A DNA stretch of 64,000 nucleotides from JAJTFW01 sp046330075 (lineage in GTDB: Bacteria > Bacteroidota > Bacteroidia > AKYH767-A > OLB10), in NCBI GenBank assembly GCA_046330075.1, contig JAXLTL010000007.1, positions 130,562 through 194,561 on the forward strand. Reading direction: 5' to 3'. The notes under the pieces were generated by a model that was not told where the DNA came from, did no database searches, and saw only the letters and a list, made by a program, of their open reading frames with translations. Numbering within the stretch: the first letter of the stretch is position 1; the number at the start of each line of letters is the position of its first letter. Both the position numbers and the translations under genes were made by a program. Of this stretch, positions 19,011 through 27,623 are shown in pieces.

Positions 19011-19439
19011 TCAGCAGGAAATTTTTGATACTCGTGTTTGATGACGACCACCTTCGAAGGAGGTGCCAAAGAAGCGATCGGTCATTTCTTTTGCGGCCTC
19101 CAGACTCACAAACCGCGCCGGAATACACAGAATATTGGCGTTGTTGTGTTGTCGTGCAAGTGTAGCAATTTCGGGTGTCCAGCACAATGCAGCACGAATG
19201 CCTGCATGTTTGTTGGCGGTCATACAAACGCCGTTGGCACTGCCACAGAGGAGCATACCCATACCACCTTCTTCCTGTTCTACGGCAGCTGCGGTAGGAT
19301 GCGCGAAGTCGGGGTAGTCAACGCTATCGGATGAATAGGTGCCATGATCCTTAACTTCAAAGCCCCTGGTGAGGAGATACTGCTTCAGCAGCTCCTTCAT
19401 TTCATAGCCGGCATGATCGGCACCAAGATGAATCAGCAT
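19011..19439 (-). CDS. rpiB: ribose-5-phosphate isomerase B
   Basis: A 142-residue enzyme of the RpiB/LacAB family interconverting ribose-5-phosphate and ribulose-5-phosphate in the pentose phosphate pathway. Key parts: HLGADHAGYEMK (substrate phosphate/active-site His), SVDYPDFA, the active-site loop MLLCGSANGVCMTANK with the catalytic Cys, then GIRAALCWTPEIATLARQHN and the NILCIPARF strand. Length fits the family. A TAATTTTG box lies just upstream. Confidence 0.93.
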   Translation of the reverse strand: MLIHLGADHAGYEMKELLKQYLLTRGFEVKDHGTYSSDSVDYPDFAHPTAAAVEQEEGGMGMLLCGSANGVCMTANKHAGIRAALCWTPEIATLARQHNNANILCIPARFVSLEAAKEMTDRFFGTSFEGGRHQTRVSKISC

Positions 19440-19457
19440 GAGTGGTGTTTGGGACTA

Positions 19458-19465
19458 CAAAATTA
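19458..19465 (-). promoter_or_regulatory. Bacteroidota -7 box (TAATTTTG) for rpiB
   Basis: On the minus strand TAATTTTG matches TAnnTTTG exactly, 18 bases before the rpiB start codon. The -33 region at the usual distance does not carry a clear TTG. Confidence 0.4.
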
Positions 19466-19561
19466 CATTTTAGGAAGGCGTGCTCCTAATCACTGTTGTT
19501 AACCTAAACCATTGATAAACAGACGATAGTGCCTGAATTAATATTTCTTCATGTTCAGCAT

Positions 19562-20173
19562 TCAAGGGCGGGCGTACGGAAAACGACCAATCTGGCTGCA
19601 GCTGTAGTAGGCATCCAGTCCGAGGGAGGCGATACTGCCGGCTTGTTCGAGATCCAGAAAACCATCCGGCAAAAGAAGGTTTTCGGGGAAGCGGGCAAAG
19701 AGCAGTTTGCCGACAACCAGGAAAGTATCGTTCTGACGGATAGGCACAATCTCTTCTAACTGTAACGCATAACCGACAATGCTTTCTTCCACGAATGGTG
19801 CCACGCACCCCTCTTCGAAAACCGGCGTAAGGGAGCAGGTATCGAATTCACTTACCCCTTCCGGATATTTTGCGCTGGTTTGATGAGCAGCAGCGACCAT
19901 TGCAGGGTGAATATGATTGACGGTATATACACCCGTAGCCTCAATATTTCCGAGCGTATGCGGAGTAGCCGCTCTCGGACGGTTGATATATCCGATGAGT
20001 GCCGGGTCGGCGCCAAGATGAACGATGTTGGAGATCAGTGACAGATTGTGATGTCCTTTTACATCAATGCTGCCGATCAGGCTGGCACTCTTGAATCCAC
20101 TAAGCGAATTCACAAAGTTCGCACGCCGGATACGGTCCCATTGTGTAAGATCACGGAGGTGAAGATGCTGCAT
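19562..20173 (-). CDS. flavin reductase-like FMN-binding protein
   Basis: A 203-residue protein of the flavin reductase-like (split-barrel, DIM6/NTAB) family. The FMN-binding segments are FVNSLSGFKSASLIGSIDVKGHHNLS and SNIVHLGADPALIGYINRP, with TPHTLGNIEATGVYTVN typical of this family. It binds FMN or FAD and probably reduces it or a small substrate in the cytoplasm. A 122-base gap separates its 3' end from the rpiB start; a short unknown gene lies 42 bases upstream on the same strand. Confidence 0.85.
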   Translation of the reverse strand: MQHLHLRDLTQWDRIRRANFVNSLSGFKSASLIGSIDVKGHHNLSLISNIVHLGADPALIGYINRPRAATPHTLGNIEATGVYTVNHIHPAMVAAAHQTSAKYPEGVSEFDTCSLTPVFEEGCVAPFVEESIVGYALQLEEIVPIRQNDTFLVVGKLLFARFPENLLLPDGFLDLEQAGSIASLGLDAYYSCSQIGRFPYARP

Positions 20174-20215
20174 GAAGATGTATAACCAACAGCAGCGGGA
20201 AAAGTTAAACAGAGG

Positions 20216-20524
20216 TCAGATTCCCTCGGGCGACTCGATAAATTTCAGGAAAGGATGGGATTCACCCAGTTGCCGATGTATCAGGCGATAAGCGGATTTC
20301 GCCAGATGATCAGGAAACTGATCTACCACTTTCAGCTCCACAACAGGGTTCTGTTCATGGTCAGCTTTGAACTTGGCATATACAGCGCCCAGTTCCAACG
20401 GTAGTGAAAACTCCGTCAGGAACCGCTTCAAGGCGACATAATGCTGCCAGCGGGTCTCATCCAGCCGCGACATTTCATCGTTCTGTTGGTCGTACGATTG
20501 ACTATCTATTAACATAGCTTTCAA
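20216..20524 (-). CDS. hypothetical protein
   Basis: A 102-residue acidic/polar protein without signal peptide or membrane segment. It is rich in aromatic and charged residues (DETRWQHYVALKRFLTEF, then DHLAKSAYRLIHRQLG) and looks mostly helical. No family is recognised. It may start at the second Met (20515). It is on the same strand as the flavin reductase 42 bases downstream, so may share a transcript. Codon use is like its neighbours, which supports a real gene. Confidence 0.5.
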   Translation of the reverse strand: MKAMLIDSQSYDQQNDEMSRLDETRWQHYVALKRFLTEFSLPLELGAVYAKFKADHEQNPVVELKVVDQFPDHLAKSAYRLIHRQLGESHPFLKFIESPEGI

Positions 20525-20702
20525 ACCCGGCCGGGGGTTTACACTGTAAAAATCACTTCCGGTGGCCTGCCGGAATATCCTTCCGCTACCAAAATTAAGG
20601 GATTGGATTAAAACGTAAACGTAGCAACATGGATATAACTAAGATTAGGCAGTCTTATGCTAATATTTCAACTAAAAAACCGGTTTTCAAACAGAGACGG
20701 AA

Positions 20703-21821
20703 CTATTTGAACCGATGTTCATATATCCGGAATCTCTTTACAATCTTTCCGCCAAAGCGTTCGAGGACTTTCCTTACCTGTGGATTTTCTTCCAGTACCA
20801 GATGGCTGTCGATGATGTTCATGTTCCGCCGCCTGGTCTCTTCAAGAATACTAACGGCCAGTATAGCCGTAATTCCGGACTGTCTGCATTGCGGATGCAC
20901 CGCACCCAGCAACAGGTTGAGTTGTGTTGCCGTTTTCATCGCTTTCAGAATGTGGATGAATCCGAATGGGAAAAGAGCTCCTTTTGCTTTTTGTAATCCG
21001 ATGCTGATATCCGGCATGGCAATTACGAAAGCAATGGGCTTGTTTTCCCTGTCGGCCACCAGTACCGTGAATGCGGGGTCGAGTACGGGAAGAAACTGTT
21101 TCGCCATCTCCTGCATCTCGGCATCACTCATCGGCATAAAACCGAACAGGTGACTGTAAGTGGTATTCACCAGCTCAAATACCGGCAATATCCAGCCTTT
21201 CATCTCGCTGCGTTTTCTGAACCGGATCAGTCTGTAATTTCCGGAGGAGAGAATTCGTTTGCTGATTTCCTGCACCGGCCCGGGGATCTCTTCCGGTATT
21301 GAGAGCTGATAACTGAGACAGTCAACATGTTTGGTGTATCCCAGCTGTTCAACCAGTGCCGGCATCCACGGAGGATGTGAAGGAGCAGAGATGACAGCGC
21401 GGTGCTGATAACCCTCGACCTGAAATCCCTGTGGATCTTTATCGGAGAAACCAAAGGGCCCGATGAGCTGTTGCATGCCTTCCCGCTTTGCCCATTCAGC
21501 AACAGCATCCAGCAATGCTTTCGCCGTTGCGAAGTCGTTGACGCAATCAAAGTTGAAGAAGCGGGCGGTCTTTAAACCGAATCGTTCATTGAAGTCATCA
21601 CGGATGATACCCATGATACGCCCGGTAACTTTTCCGTTTTCTTCTGCCAGAAAATGAATGGTGCGGCAATGTTTCGTGGCTTCACCGCTTCCATCGTGGA
21701 GGTGCCATTCGTCATGGAAAACAGGCGGTACATAATCCGGATAGTCGCGGTACAGCGAGAGAGGAAGACGGATGAACGTGCCCAGTTCTTTCCGTGAATG
21801 GATTTCGCGTATGCCGGACAT
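20703..21821 (-). CDS. GNAT-like N-acetyltransferase
   Basis: A 372-residue protein with two GNAT-like halves. The N-terminal half has LPLSLYRDYPDYVPPVFHDEW, TIHFLAEENGKVTGRIMGII and LIGPFGFSDKDPQGFQVEG; the C-terminal half has the acetyl-CoA-type strand TVLVADRENKPIAFVIAMPD and the final IIDSHLVLEENPQVRKVLERFG. This matches a family of about 370-residue uncharacterised GNAT proteins (YghO type) common in Bacteroidota. The start lies 8 bases after the stop of the secreted cyclophilin gene, so the two are probably co-transcribed. Substrate unknown. Confidence 0.78.
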   Translation of the reverse strand: MSGIREIHSRKELGTFIRLPLSLYRDYPDYVPPVFHDEWHLHDGSGEATKHCRTIHFLAEENGKVTGRIMGIIRDDFNERFGLKTARFFNFDCVNDFATAKALLDAVAEWAKREGMQQLIGPFGFSDKDPQGFQVEGYQHRAVISAPSHPPWMPALVEQLGYTKHVDCLSYQLSIPEEIPGPVQEISKRILSSGNYRLIRFRKRSEMKGWILPVFELVNTTYSHLFGFMPMSDAEMQEMAKQFLPVLDPAFTVLVADRENKPIAFVIAMPDISIGLQKAKGALFPFGFIHILKAMKTATQLNLLLGAVHPQCRQSGITAILAVSILEETRRRNMNIIDSHLVLEENPQVRKVLERFGGKIVKRFRIYEHRFK

Positions 21822-21829
21822 CGGCCTCT

Positions 21830-23245
21830 TCAGCGGACAATAAAGGAGGAAGAGGAGACAGCAGTGCCTTCATGAATCAGCACCGAATAGGACCCGGATG
21901 GCCACTTACTAACGTCAACGTGTATCCGTAAATCCTGAATATTTTCCACTCCGGAGCTGAACATTTTTTTACCGCTCACGTCAGTGATCTCAAGCGTTGC
22001 ATCTGCCGCCGGCATTTTTGCGAACTGCAGGGTTACCAGATCCCTGGCCGGATTGGGATATCCGGAGAATGTTTTTCCGCCATCTGTTTCATGCAGCCCG
22101 AGTGTGGTACCGGTGGTAAAGGTGCGGGTGGCTGAGTTGAATCCACCGATAAGTCCGTTGTAGGAACGTACCCTCCAATAGTATACAGTATTGGCCTGCA
22201 AAGGGGCTGCCTGATAAACAGTATCGGTGAGTCCGGTATAGTTGATCACGTTGGGAGCGAAGTTGGGCGACTTGCTGATCTGCAGCAAATATTTATCAGC
22301 ATTCACAACCGGATGCCAGGTGAACACGGGGTTAAGGATCATGTTGGTGGCACTGTCGGCGGGACTGATCAGATCAGCTGAATCGGTGAGCGCGGTGAAT
22401 TTCCAGAAGCTGGACCAGGGGCTGAAATGACCACCGTTATTGGTCCGCACCCGCCAGTAATAATCCGCTGAACCCGGAAAGTGAAACGTACCCATCTGAG
22501 GAAGTCCTGCGTTTTTACTGTCGACGATCGTCGTAAAGAGCGAGTCGCTTGCTATCTGCACATTGTACAGCACAGCACCGGGAACGGCGGTCCAGGAGAA
22601 CACATTCGTCATACCGATGTTCACGGAGTTATTGGCAGGACCTATCAGTGTAGGAGTGGCCGGAATGGTATCATCCACTCCGTTCGCACTCACAAACATG
22701 GTTATCTTTCTCAATGGCACCTCATTCACATCTGCCGGCTCAGCCACAATCGTATCCACAATATCCATCCCGCTCACTACCTTTCCGAATACGGTATAGT
22801 TATTATCGAGAAAGAAAGCGTTTGCCACACAAATATAAAACTGAGAGTTGGCACTGTTGATATTGGTATCACGTGCAGCCCCGATGATGCCGCGGTAATG
22901 ACGTGCCGGCGTAAACTCAGCAGGAACCGTAGGCTGCCAGGGCTGACCTTGCCCCCAGGTACTCACAGGGCCGCTGATCGAATTGGGATCACCACCCTGA
23001 ATCACGAAACCCGGAACCACCCGGTGAAAGGCCGTACTATCGAAGAAATGTTGTGCCGTGAGACTATCAAAATTGTTGACATGCAATGGCGCCACAGAGG
23101 GAAACAGTTCAATGGTGAACGTGCCCAGATAGACAGAGTCGCGGTACGTGATCACTTCGTACATCGGTTTATCAACACCGGATTGAGCGAAGAGAGAGAG
23201 ACGGCTGAGCAGCAGCAGGACGAAGAGCAGGCGATGTAATTTCAT
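21830..23245 (-). CDS. secreted cyclophilin-type peptidyl-prolyl isomerase with T9SS sorting domain
   Basis: A 471-residue exported protein. After a signal peptide (FVLLLLSRLSLFAQS) comes a cyclophilin domain (about residues 30-190: HVNNFDSLTAQHFFDSTAFH, RVVPGFVIQGGDP, NSANSQFYICV, YTVFGKVVSGMDIVD). Two fibronectin-III-like modules follow (each with a YYWRVR motif), then a type-A T9SS C-terminal domain (FSGYPNPARDLVTLQF ... GSYSVLIHEG). It should catalyse prolyl isomerisation at or outside the cell surface. Cyclophilins are usually cytoplasmic or periplasmic, so a T9SS-delivered one is unusual. A good Bacteroidota promoter lies directly upstream. Confidence 0.9.
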   Translation of the reverse strand: MKLHRLLFVLLLLSRLSLFAQSGVDKPMYEVITYRDSVYLGTFTIELFPSVAPLHVNNFDSLTAQHFFDSTAFHRVVPGFVIQGGDPNSISGPVSTWGQGQPWQPTVPAEFTPARHYRGIIGAARDTNINSANSQFYICVANAFFLDNNYTVFGKVVSGMDIVDTIVAEPADVNEVPLRKITMFVSANGVDDTIPATPTLIGPANNSVNIGMTNVFSWTAVPGAVLYNVQIASDSLFTTIVDSKNAGLPQMGTFHFPGSADYYWRVRTNNGGHFSPWSSFWKFTALTDSADLISPADSATNMILNPVFTWHPVVNADKYLLQISKSPNFAPNVINYTGLTDTVYQAAPLQANTVYYWRVRSYNGLIGGFNSATRTFTTGTTLGLHETDGGKTFSGYPNPARDLVTLQFAKMPAADATLEITDVSGKKMFSSGVENIQDLRIHVDVSKWPSGSYSVLIHEGTAVSSSSFIVR

Positions 23246-23263
23246 GGCGATTGGTTATGTAAC

Positions 23264-23293
23264 CAAAGATAGCCATTTCAGGAGAACCCCGAA
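23264..23293 (-). promoter_or_regulatory. Bacteroidota promoter (TTC-N19-TATCTTTG)
   Basis: On the minus strand, TATCTTTG (23271-23264) matches the TAnnTTTG -7 box exactly, and TTC (23293-23291) sits exactly 19 bases upstream, one base off the TTG -33 box. It is 18 bases before the secreted cyclophilin start. A GGTTATGTAACC inverted repeat between box and start may modulate it. Confidence 0.55.
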
Positions 23294-23295
23294 AA

Positions 23296-24558
23296 TCAGA
23301 GCTTGCGGATATCGTTCCGGAGAGAAAACAGGTAAATACCGAGGGTGATCAGCTGCGTAAGCATCAGCCCGATAATTACACCGGTGAGACCGAAAGCCTT
23401 GATGATAGGATATGCTGTAAGCACACTGAAGATACTGCTGGCAATGAACGATACAAAAATCAGACGGGTACGCTCAAGGGTACGGATGGCATAACGGAGC
23501 GGATAGCCGATAAAGATGATGACATACAGAATACAGAATGCCACCAGCAGGTATTGATATTCCACGAACTCACTGCCGTAGAAAGCCATGATAATCTGTT
23601 TGCTGAAGATCGAAATCAGCGCGAGCAAGGTCAGGGTGATCATGCCCATCTGTAACGTAAATTTCCAGAGATAACCGAACATCTTCTCATTTCCGCCGTC
23701 GCGCTGAAATCCTGCAGCCCGTACGGGAATGATGTTTTCCATGGCAAGGAAGAGCACATGGGTGATGCCTACAATGTTTTGAGCCATGCGTGTGGCTCCA
23801 ACCGCACGCGGACCCAGAATTGCGCCCGCCGCGATGATAAAGAGATTGCCGCTGAACCATTGCAGCAAGGCTGTTGCGGTGAGCCACTTGCTGAAATCCC
23901 AGTGTTCGAGAATAACGGCTTTGATTTTTTTCGGATTGAAACGCAGTTGCTCCATCGACCAGAGTCCGGTAAGTGAAGCATACAGGAAGAACACTGCGGT
24001 GAGCAGCAGCACGAACTGTGCATCCATCGTGCGTACGAAGTGGATGGCAAAGGAACTCAGCAAGACTCCTCCATAGGCAATCACATCGATGATCAGCGAT
24101 TTGAAAGGTTTGCCGATAACAAAGAAATAACGGCGGAAGAAATCCTGCAGGACAAATGAAAATACCGCCAGCGGAAAGGCCAGAATGATACTCTGCACTT
24201 TCCATTCGTGGAGGAAGAAACTCATCACCACAACGGCGATGAAGGACAGGAATCCCATGATGCCGGCGAAAAACAATTGCTTAAAGACGAGGGCCTGCAA
24301 ATATTCTTTCTGCTCTTCCAGTGATTTCTTCCCGCTGAGAGTTTGCATAGGAGAAATAATGAAAGGCTGATTGATGCTGCTGGCGACCATCACTCCCAAC
24401 CAGGCGATGCTGTACACACCAAAACCCTGGATCCCGAGATAACGGGCCAACACCACACTGGACAAAAAGCTGAATCCGCTGACTACCGCCTGATCGGCAT
24501 AGATGATAGCTGTTCCGCTTTTAATAAACGCTTTCGGTCGCGCAAGGCTGATTAACAT
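23296..24558 (-). CDS. polysaccharide flippase (Wzx-like, MOP superfamily)
   Basis: A 420-residue polytopic inner-membrane protein with about twelve hydrophobic segments. The N-terminal SGTAIIYADQAVVSGFSFLSSVVLARYLGIQGFGVYS is typical of the RfbX/Wzx flippase family (conserved ARxLGxxxFGxY). It would flip undecaprenyl-linked repeat units to the periplasm for the Wzy-like polymerase at 1594. It is 9 bases downstream of the Wzc-like gene and thus the third gene of the export operon. Confidence 0.88.
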   Translation of the reverse strand: MLISLARPKAFIKSGTAIIYADQAVVSGFSFLSSVVLARYLGIQGFGVYSIAWLGVMVASSINQPFIISPMQTLSGKKSLEEQKEYLQALVFKQLFFAGIMGFLSFIAVVVMSFFLHEWKVQSIILAFPLAVFSFVLQDFFRRYFFVIGKPFKSLIIDVIAYGGVLLSSFAIHFVRTMDAQFVLLLTAVFFLYASLTGLWSMEQLRFNPKKIKAVILEHWDFSKWLTATALLQWFSGNLFIIAAGAILGPRAVGATRMAQNIVGITHVLFLAMENIIPVRAAGFQRDGGNEKMFGYLWKFTLQMGMITLTLLALISIFSKQIIMAFYGSEFVEYQYLLVAFCILYVIIFIGYPLRYAIRTLERTRLIFVSFIASSIFSVLTAYPIIKAFGLTGVIIGLMLTQLITLGIYLFSLRNDIRKL

Positions 24559-24567
24559 ATGAACTGC

Positions 24568-26868
24568 TTACCACATAAAGAGGTTGGTAAGCCGGGGTTG
24601 GAGTTTCTTGGCAGATGTTGATTTTAGCTTTCCGGGAGTAATGTAACCGGTGTGGTTACGTTTTTCTTTCATCGCATTCAGTACATAATACACTTCTTCG
24701 AGGCGGTATTCTTCTTTCACCATCTCGGCGTTGGCCACGAGTTCGGTGCGGCCGCTGTCGGCACGAACCACATACAGGTTAAGGTCGCTCCATTTCATGA
24801 ATGGAATGGCGTCGGTGTATTCACCCACTTCGGGTGTGTCGATGATCACCGCGTCGTATTGTCCGCGCAACTCTTCGATGATATCGCGTGTACGCTGTGT
24901 GGCAACGAGGTGACCGATCGGCTGTTCCGAAGATCCGGCCGGGATTACATCCAGATTCGGAATAGAAGTCAGCTGAATGGCATCCTGCAGTGTGCTCTGA
25001 TGCGTATAAATCTCCTTCATGCCGTTATCGTTGCGGGTTTCAAACCATTCACCGAGACGGGGATGATAGGTGTTCAGGTCGAGGAGGATGACTTTTTTAT
25101 CCTGTGCAGCCAGTGTACGTGCCAGCTGTGCGGCGATGAACGACTTTCCTTCTCCTTTGCGGGTACTCGTCACCGTTATCACCAGCGATTTCTGCTCGGG
25201 CTTGTTCATCAGGATACGCGTGCTGAGTGCTGTGAATGCCTTGTAAGCCGGTTCATCTTTTTTGAACTGCTGCACCTGTCCGATCACCGGAATATTGGAA
25301 TCCGGACCGAAATCTTCAGGCGTATGCACACTAGGCTTCATATAATGACGGAAGTAGGCCAGTGCGATGCCGGTGATGAGCCCCAGGAAGAGGGCAATAC
25401 CCCAGATCACATCTTCCCGTGGTGCTACCGGAACAGCCGGTGTGGAAGCGGATTCAAGGACGCGGTTGAATGATACATTCACCTGACGGGTGATGATGGC
25501 TTCTGTGCGTTTTTCGATCAGGAAGTTGTATACTTTTTCGAAGAGGTAATAATTCCTGTTGAGTTCCTGCAGCGTACTTTCTTTTTCGGGGAGACCTTTA
25601 AACGAAGCTTTCTGATCATCAATAGCGAGAATCAGTTCATCCTGTTTCAGCAGGAGTTTACGGCGGGTATTGTTGATACTCTCAACGAGATACGCTTTCT
25701 GCTGTGCGATTTCAGTATCTACTGCTTTCACACGGTCGTTTTCAGCAGTGTATTTGCGCATCAGCTCTTCACGTTCGCGGATTTTTCCGTTGAGGCGGCT
25801 GACACTCTCTGAGAAAAGCTGGTCGATAACGGTTCCGTATTCAGGGCCTGAGAATTTGATTTCTTTGTTGCGGCGCAGGTAATCGCTCATGTTCTCGAGT
25901 ACACTGAGCTGCATGTTCACATCCACTTTCTGGATTTCGAGTTCTCCGAGTGTTTTATAGGTCGCTTCGGTTTCCTGTGGGATGTTGACGATATCGTTTT
26001 TAACGCGGTAAGACTTGATCGCATCGCGTGCGGCTTCCAGCTCACGGCCTACAATCGCAATCTGCTGATTGATGAAGTCAACGGTATTTCCGGCAAGATC
26101 CTGCTTTTCTTCAATGCCCTGATCAATATACGCCTGCGCGATGGCATTCACGAGCTGCGACGCTTTTTCAGGAACATTGTGTGTATAATAGAGCTTCACG
26201 ATGTTCACATCCTTGTCCACCGCCTTCACAATGTAATCCTTGTTCATCAGCTTCGCGGCCAGAGCGGGGCGTGAGTACACTTCAAAACTCATGGGCTTAC
26301 TCAGGCTGCTGCGGTGATATTTCAGGTACTCATCGTTTTTATTAACGCGGATACAGACCCCGCGGTCGCAGAGCTCTTCACCGAATTTTCCCTCTTTTTC
26401 AATGGTGGTTCCGCCGGCGTTATAGCGGAGTGTGAAAGTATCACCATCCTTCCAGGCAAATTCATAACGCTGATGGCTGAACGAAGAATCGGTGATGGAA
26501 TGATCCACACGGATGGGTGTTTCACGATAGACCTCTTTCTCGCGCAGTTCATCCTGCTCGTAATATTCAACATAGAAGTCGAGTTTATCGAGTGCTTTCT
26601 CAAACAGTGAACGTGATTTCAGCACCTCCACTTCGGTTTGCACCTTGGCGTTAGCCTTAAACACGTCGAAGTCGCGGTACAGGTTGGTACCTGCCGCGCC
26701 ATCCTGAGCGCTTTCAATTTTGAGCGTGGCTGTGGCCTGATACTCCGGTGTGGCCATGTAGAGATAGCGGGTAGCCGCTATGCCTGACAACATCACGCAG
26801 ATCACGACGATATACCATCGTTTCTTGAGGGGGTACAGGAGGGATTGGATGGATCCAGGGGTACGCAT
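24568..26868 (-). CDS. polysaccharide co-polymerase / BY-kinase (Wzc-like)
   Basis: A 766-residue inner-membrane protein controlling chain length. An N-terminal Wzz domain (TM at about 15-35, PEYQATATLKIE) leads to a long coiled-coil periplasmic region (about 240-440), then the GNVR-type segment (LQELNRNYYLFEKVYNFLIEKRTEA) and a second TM (about 485-505). The cytoplasmic C-terminus is a BY-kinase fold: Walker A TSTRKGEGKSF, Walker A' VILLDLNTYHP, Walker B YDAVIIDTPEVGEYTDA. The A' motif lacks the usual second Asp and the tail has few tyrosines, so autophosphorylation may be reduced or absent. It follows the Wza-like gene by 8 bases. Confidence 0.92.
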   Translation of the reverse strand: MRTPGSIQSLLYPLKKRWYIVVICVMLSGIAATRYLYMATPEYQATATLKIESAQDGAAGTNLYRDFDVFKANAKVQTEVEVLKSRSLFEKALDKLDFYVEYYEQDELREKEVYRETPIRVDHSITDSSFSHQRYEFAWKDGDTFTLRYNAGGTTIEKEGKFGEELCDRGVCIRVNKNDEYLKYHRSSLSKPMSFEVYSRPALAAKLMNKDYIVKAVDKDVNIVKLYYTHNVPEKASQLVNAIAQAYIDQGIEEKQDLAGNTVDFINQQIAIVGRELEAARDAIKSYRVKNDIVNIPQETEATYKTLGELEIQKVDVNMQLSVLENMSDYLRRNKEIKFSGPEYGTVIDQLFSESVSRLNGKIREREELMRKYTAENDRVKAVDTEIAQQKAYLVESINNTRRKLLLKQDELILAIDDQKASFKGLPEKESTLQELNRNYYLFEKVYNFLIEKRTEAIITRQVNVSFNRVLESASTPAVPVAPREDVIWGIALFLGLITGIALAYFRHYMKPSVHTPEDFGPDSNIPVIGQVQQFKKDEPAYKAFTALSTRILMNKPEQKSLVITVTSTRKGEGKSFIAAQLARTLAAQDKKVILLDLNTYHPRLGEWFETRNDNGMKEIYTHQSTLQDAIQLTSIPNLDVIPAGSSEQPIGHLVATQRTRDIIEELRGQYDAVIIDTPEVGEYTDAIPFMKWSDLNLYVVRADSGRTELVANAEMVKEEYRLEEVYYVLNAMKEKRNHTGYITPGKLKSTSAKKLQPRLTNLFMW

Positions 26869-26876
26869 AGGTCAGG

Positions 26877-27623
26877 TCAATCTTTGGATACGTTATAAAC
26901 GAGTGCCAGAGCGGTTAAAAGGCTGGCAAGGGGAATCATTTTTGCTGCAAAGCGGTCGAAGGCTTTGTTGCGACCCGGCGGAATATAGATCACATCATGG
27001 GGCAGCACCGTCATCTCATTGGAAGCAGCAGAAGTAAGATCTACTTTGATGGTTTCGGTACCGCGGATGATTTTGATTTCGGTGGTTTTGGCATAATCTG
27101 TAAAGCCATTTGCTTTTCCGATCATATCAACGAGGCGTACATAATCAGTATGAAAAACGTAGGTGCCCGGACGCTGCACTTCTCCCAGTACCGTTACCTG
27201 ATTGTTCAGGACCCGCAGACTAAGAATAGGATTCTGAATCTGTTTACTGTACATTTCCTTCAGTTGCTTTTCTGCATTGGCAACCGTAAGTCCTTCGAGC
27301 TTCACTTTACCGATTTGCGGGAGGTTCACCTCTCCGTTGGCATCAATCATGACCCATTTACCGGAAGCAGACTCGTCGGGTGAATTATATACAGTATGGA
27401 TAGAACCAATGCTCAGCTCATCATGTCCCCAGATGCTCAGCGATATCTTATCGCCGGCTTCCAGCATTTTTTCGGGCATTTCAGCATTAGCAGGCGCCGA
27501 TCCTTTGGCGGCCTGTGTCTGGTACAAGGTGTACCGGTTGCAGGAACTGAAGAGCAGCATGATGATCATGCCGGATACGAACAGTATCGCTGCTTTCAGT
27601 AAAAATTCGGTTTTAACTTTCAT
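26877..27623 (-). CDS. polysaccharide export lipoprotein (Wza-like, SLBB)
   Basis: A 248-residue outer-membrane export protein. A lipoprotein signal (VSGMIIMLLFSSC, Cys about residue 28) leads to a Poly_export domain (EAGDKISLSIWGHDELS, NGEVNLPQIGKVKLEGLTVANAE) and an SLBB repeat (VTVLGEVQRPGTYVF, LVDMIGKANGFTDYAKT). The C-terminus has a hydrophobic segment (IPLASLLTALALVYNV), as in Bacteroidota Wza homologues. First gene of the minus-strand export operon with the Wzc-like and flippase genes. Confidence 0.92.
   Translation of the reverse strand: MKVKTEFLLKAAILFVSGMIIMLLFSSCNRYTLYQTQAAKGSAPANAEMPEKMLEAGDKISLSIWGHDELSIGSIHTVYNSPDESASGKWVMIDANGEVNLPQIGKVKLEGLTVANAEKQLKEMYSKQIQNPILSLRVLNNQVTVLGEVQRPGTYVFHTDYVRLVDMIGKANGFTDYAKTTEIKIIRGTETIKVDLTSAASNEMTVLPHDVIYIPPGRNKAFDRFAAKMIPLASLLTALALVYNVSKD

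Noticed and set aside
20629..21153. 174-codon plus-strand open frame
   Set aside because: Mostly antisense to the GNAT-like gene; translation has no family features.
22481..23239. 252-codon plus-strand open frame
   Set aside because: Antisense shadow of the secreted cyclophilin gene.
24652..25473. 273-codon plus-strand open frame
   Set aside because: It lies entirely within the Wzc-like gene on the opposite strand and has no domain signature.
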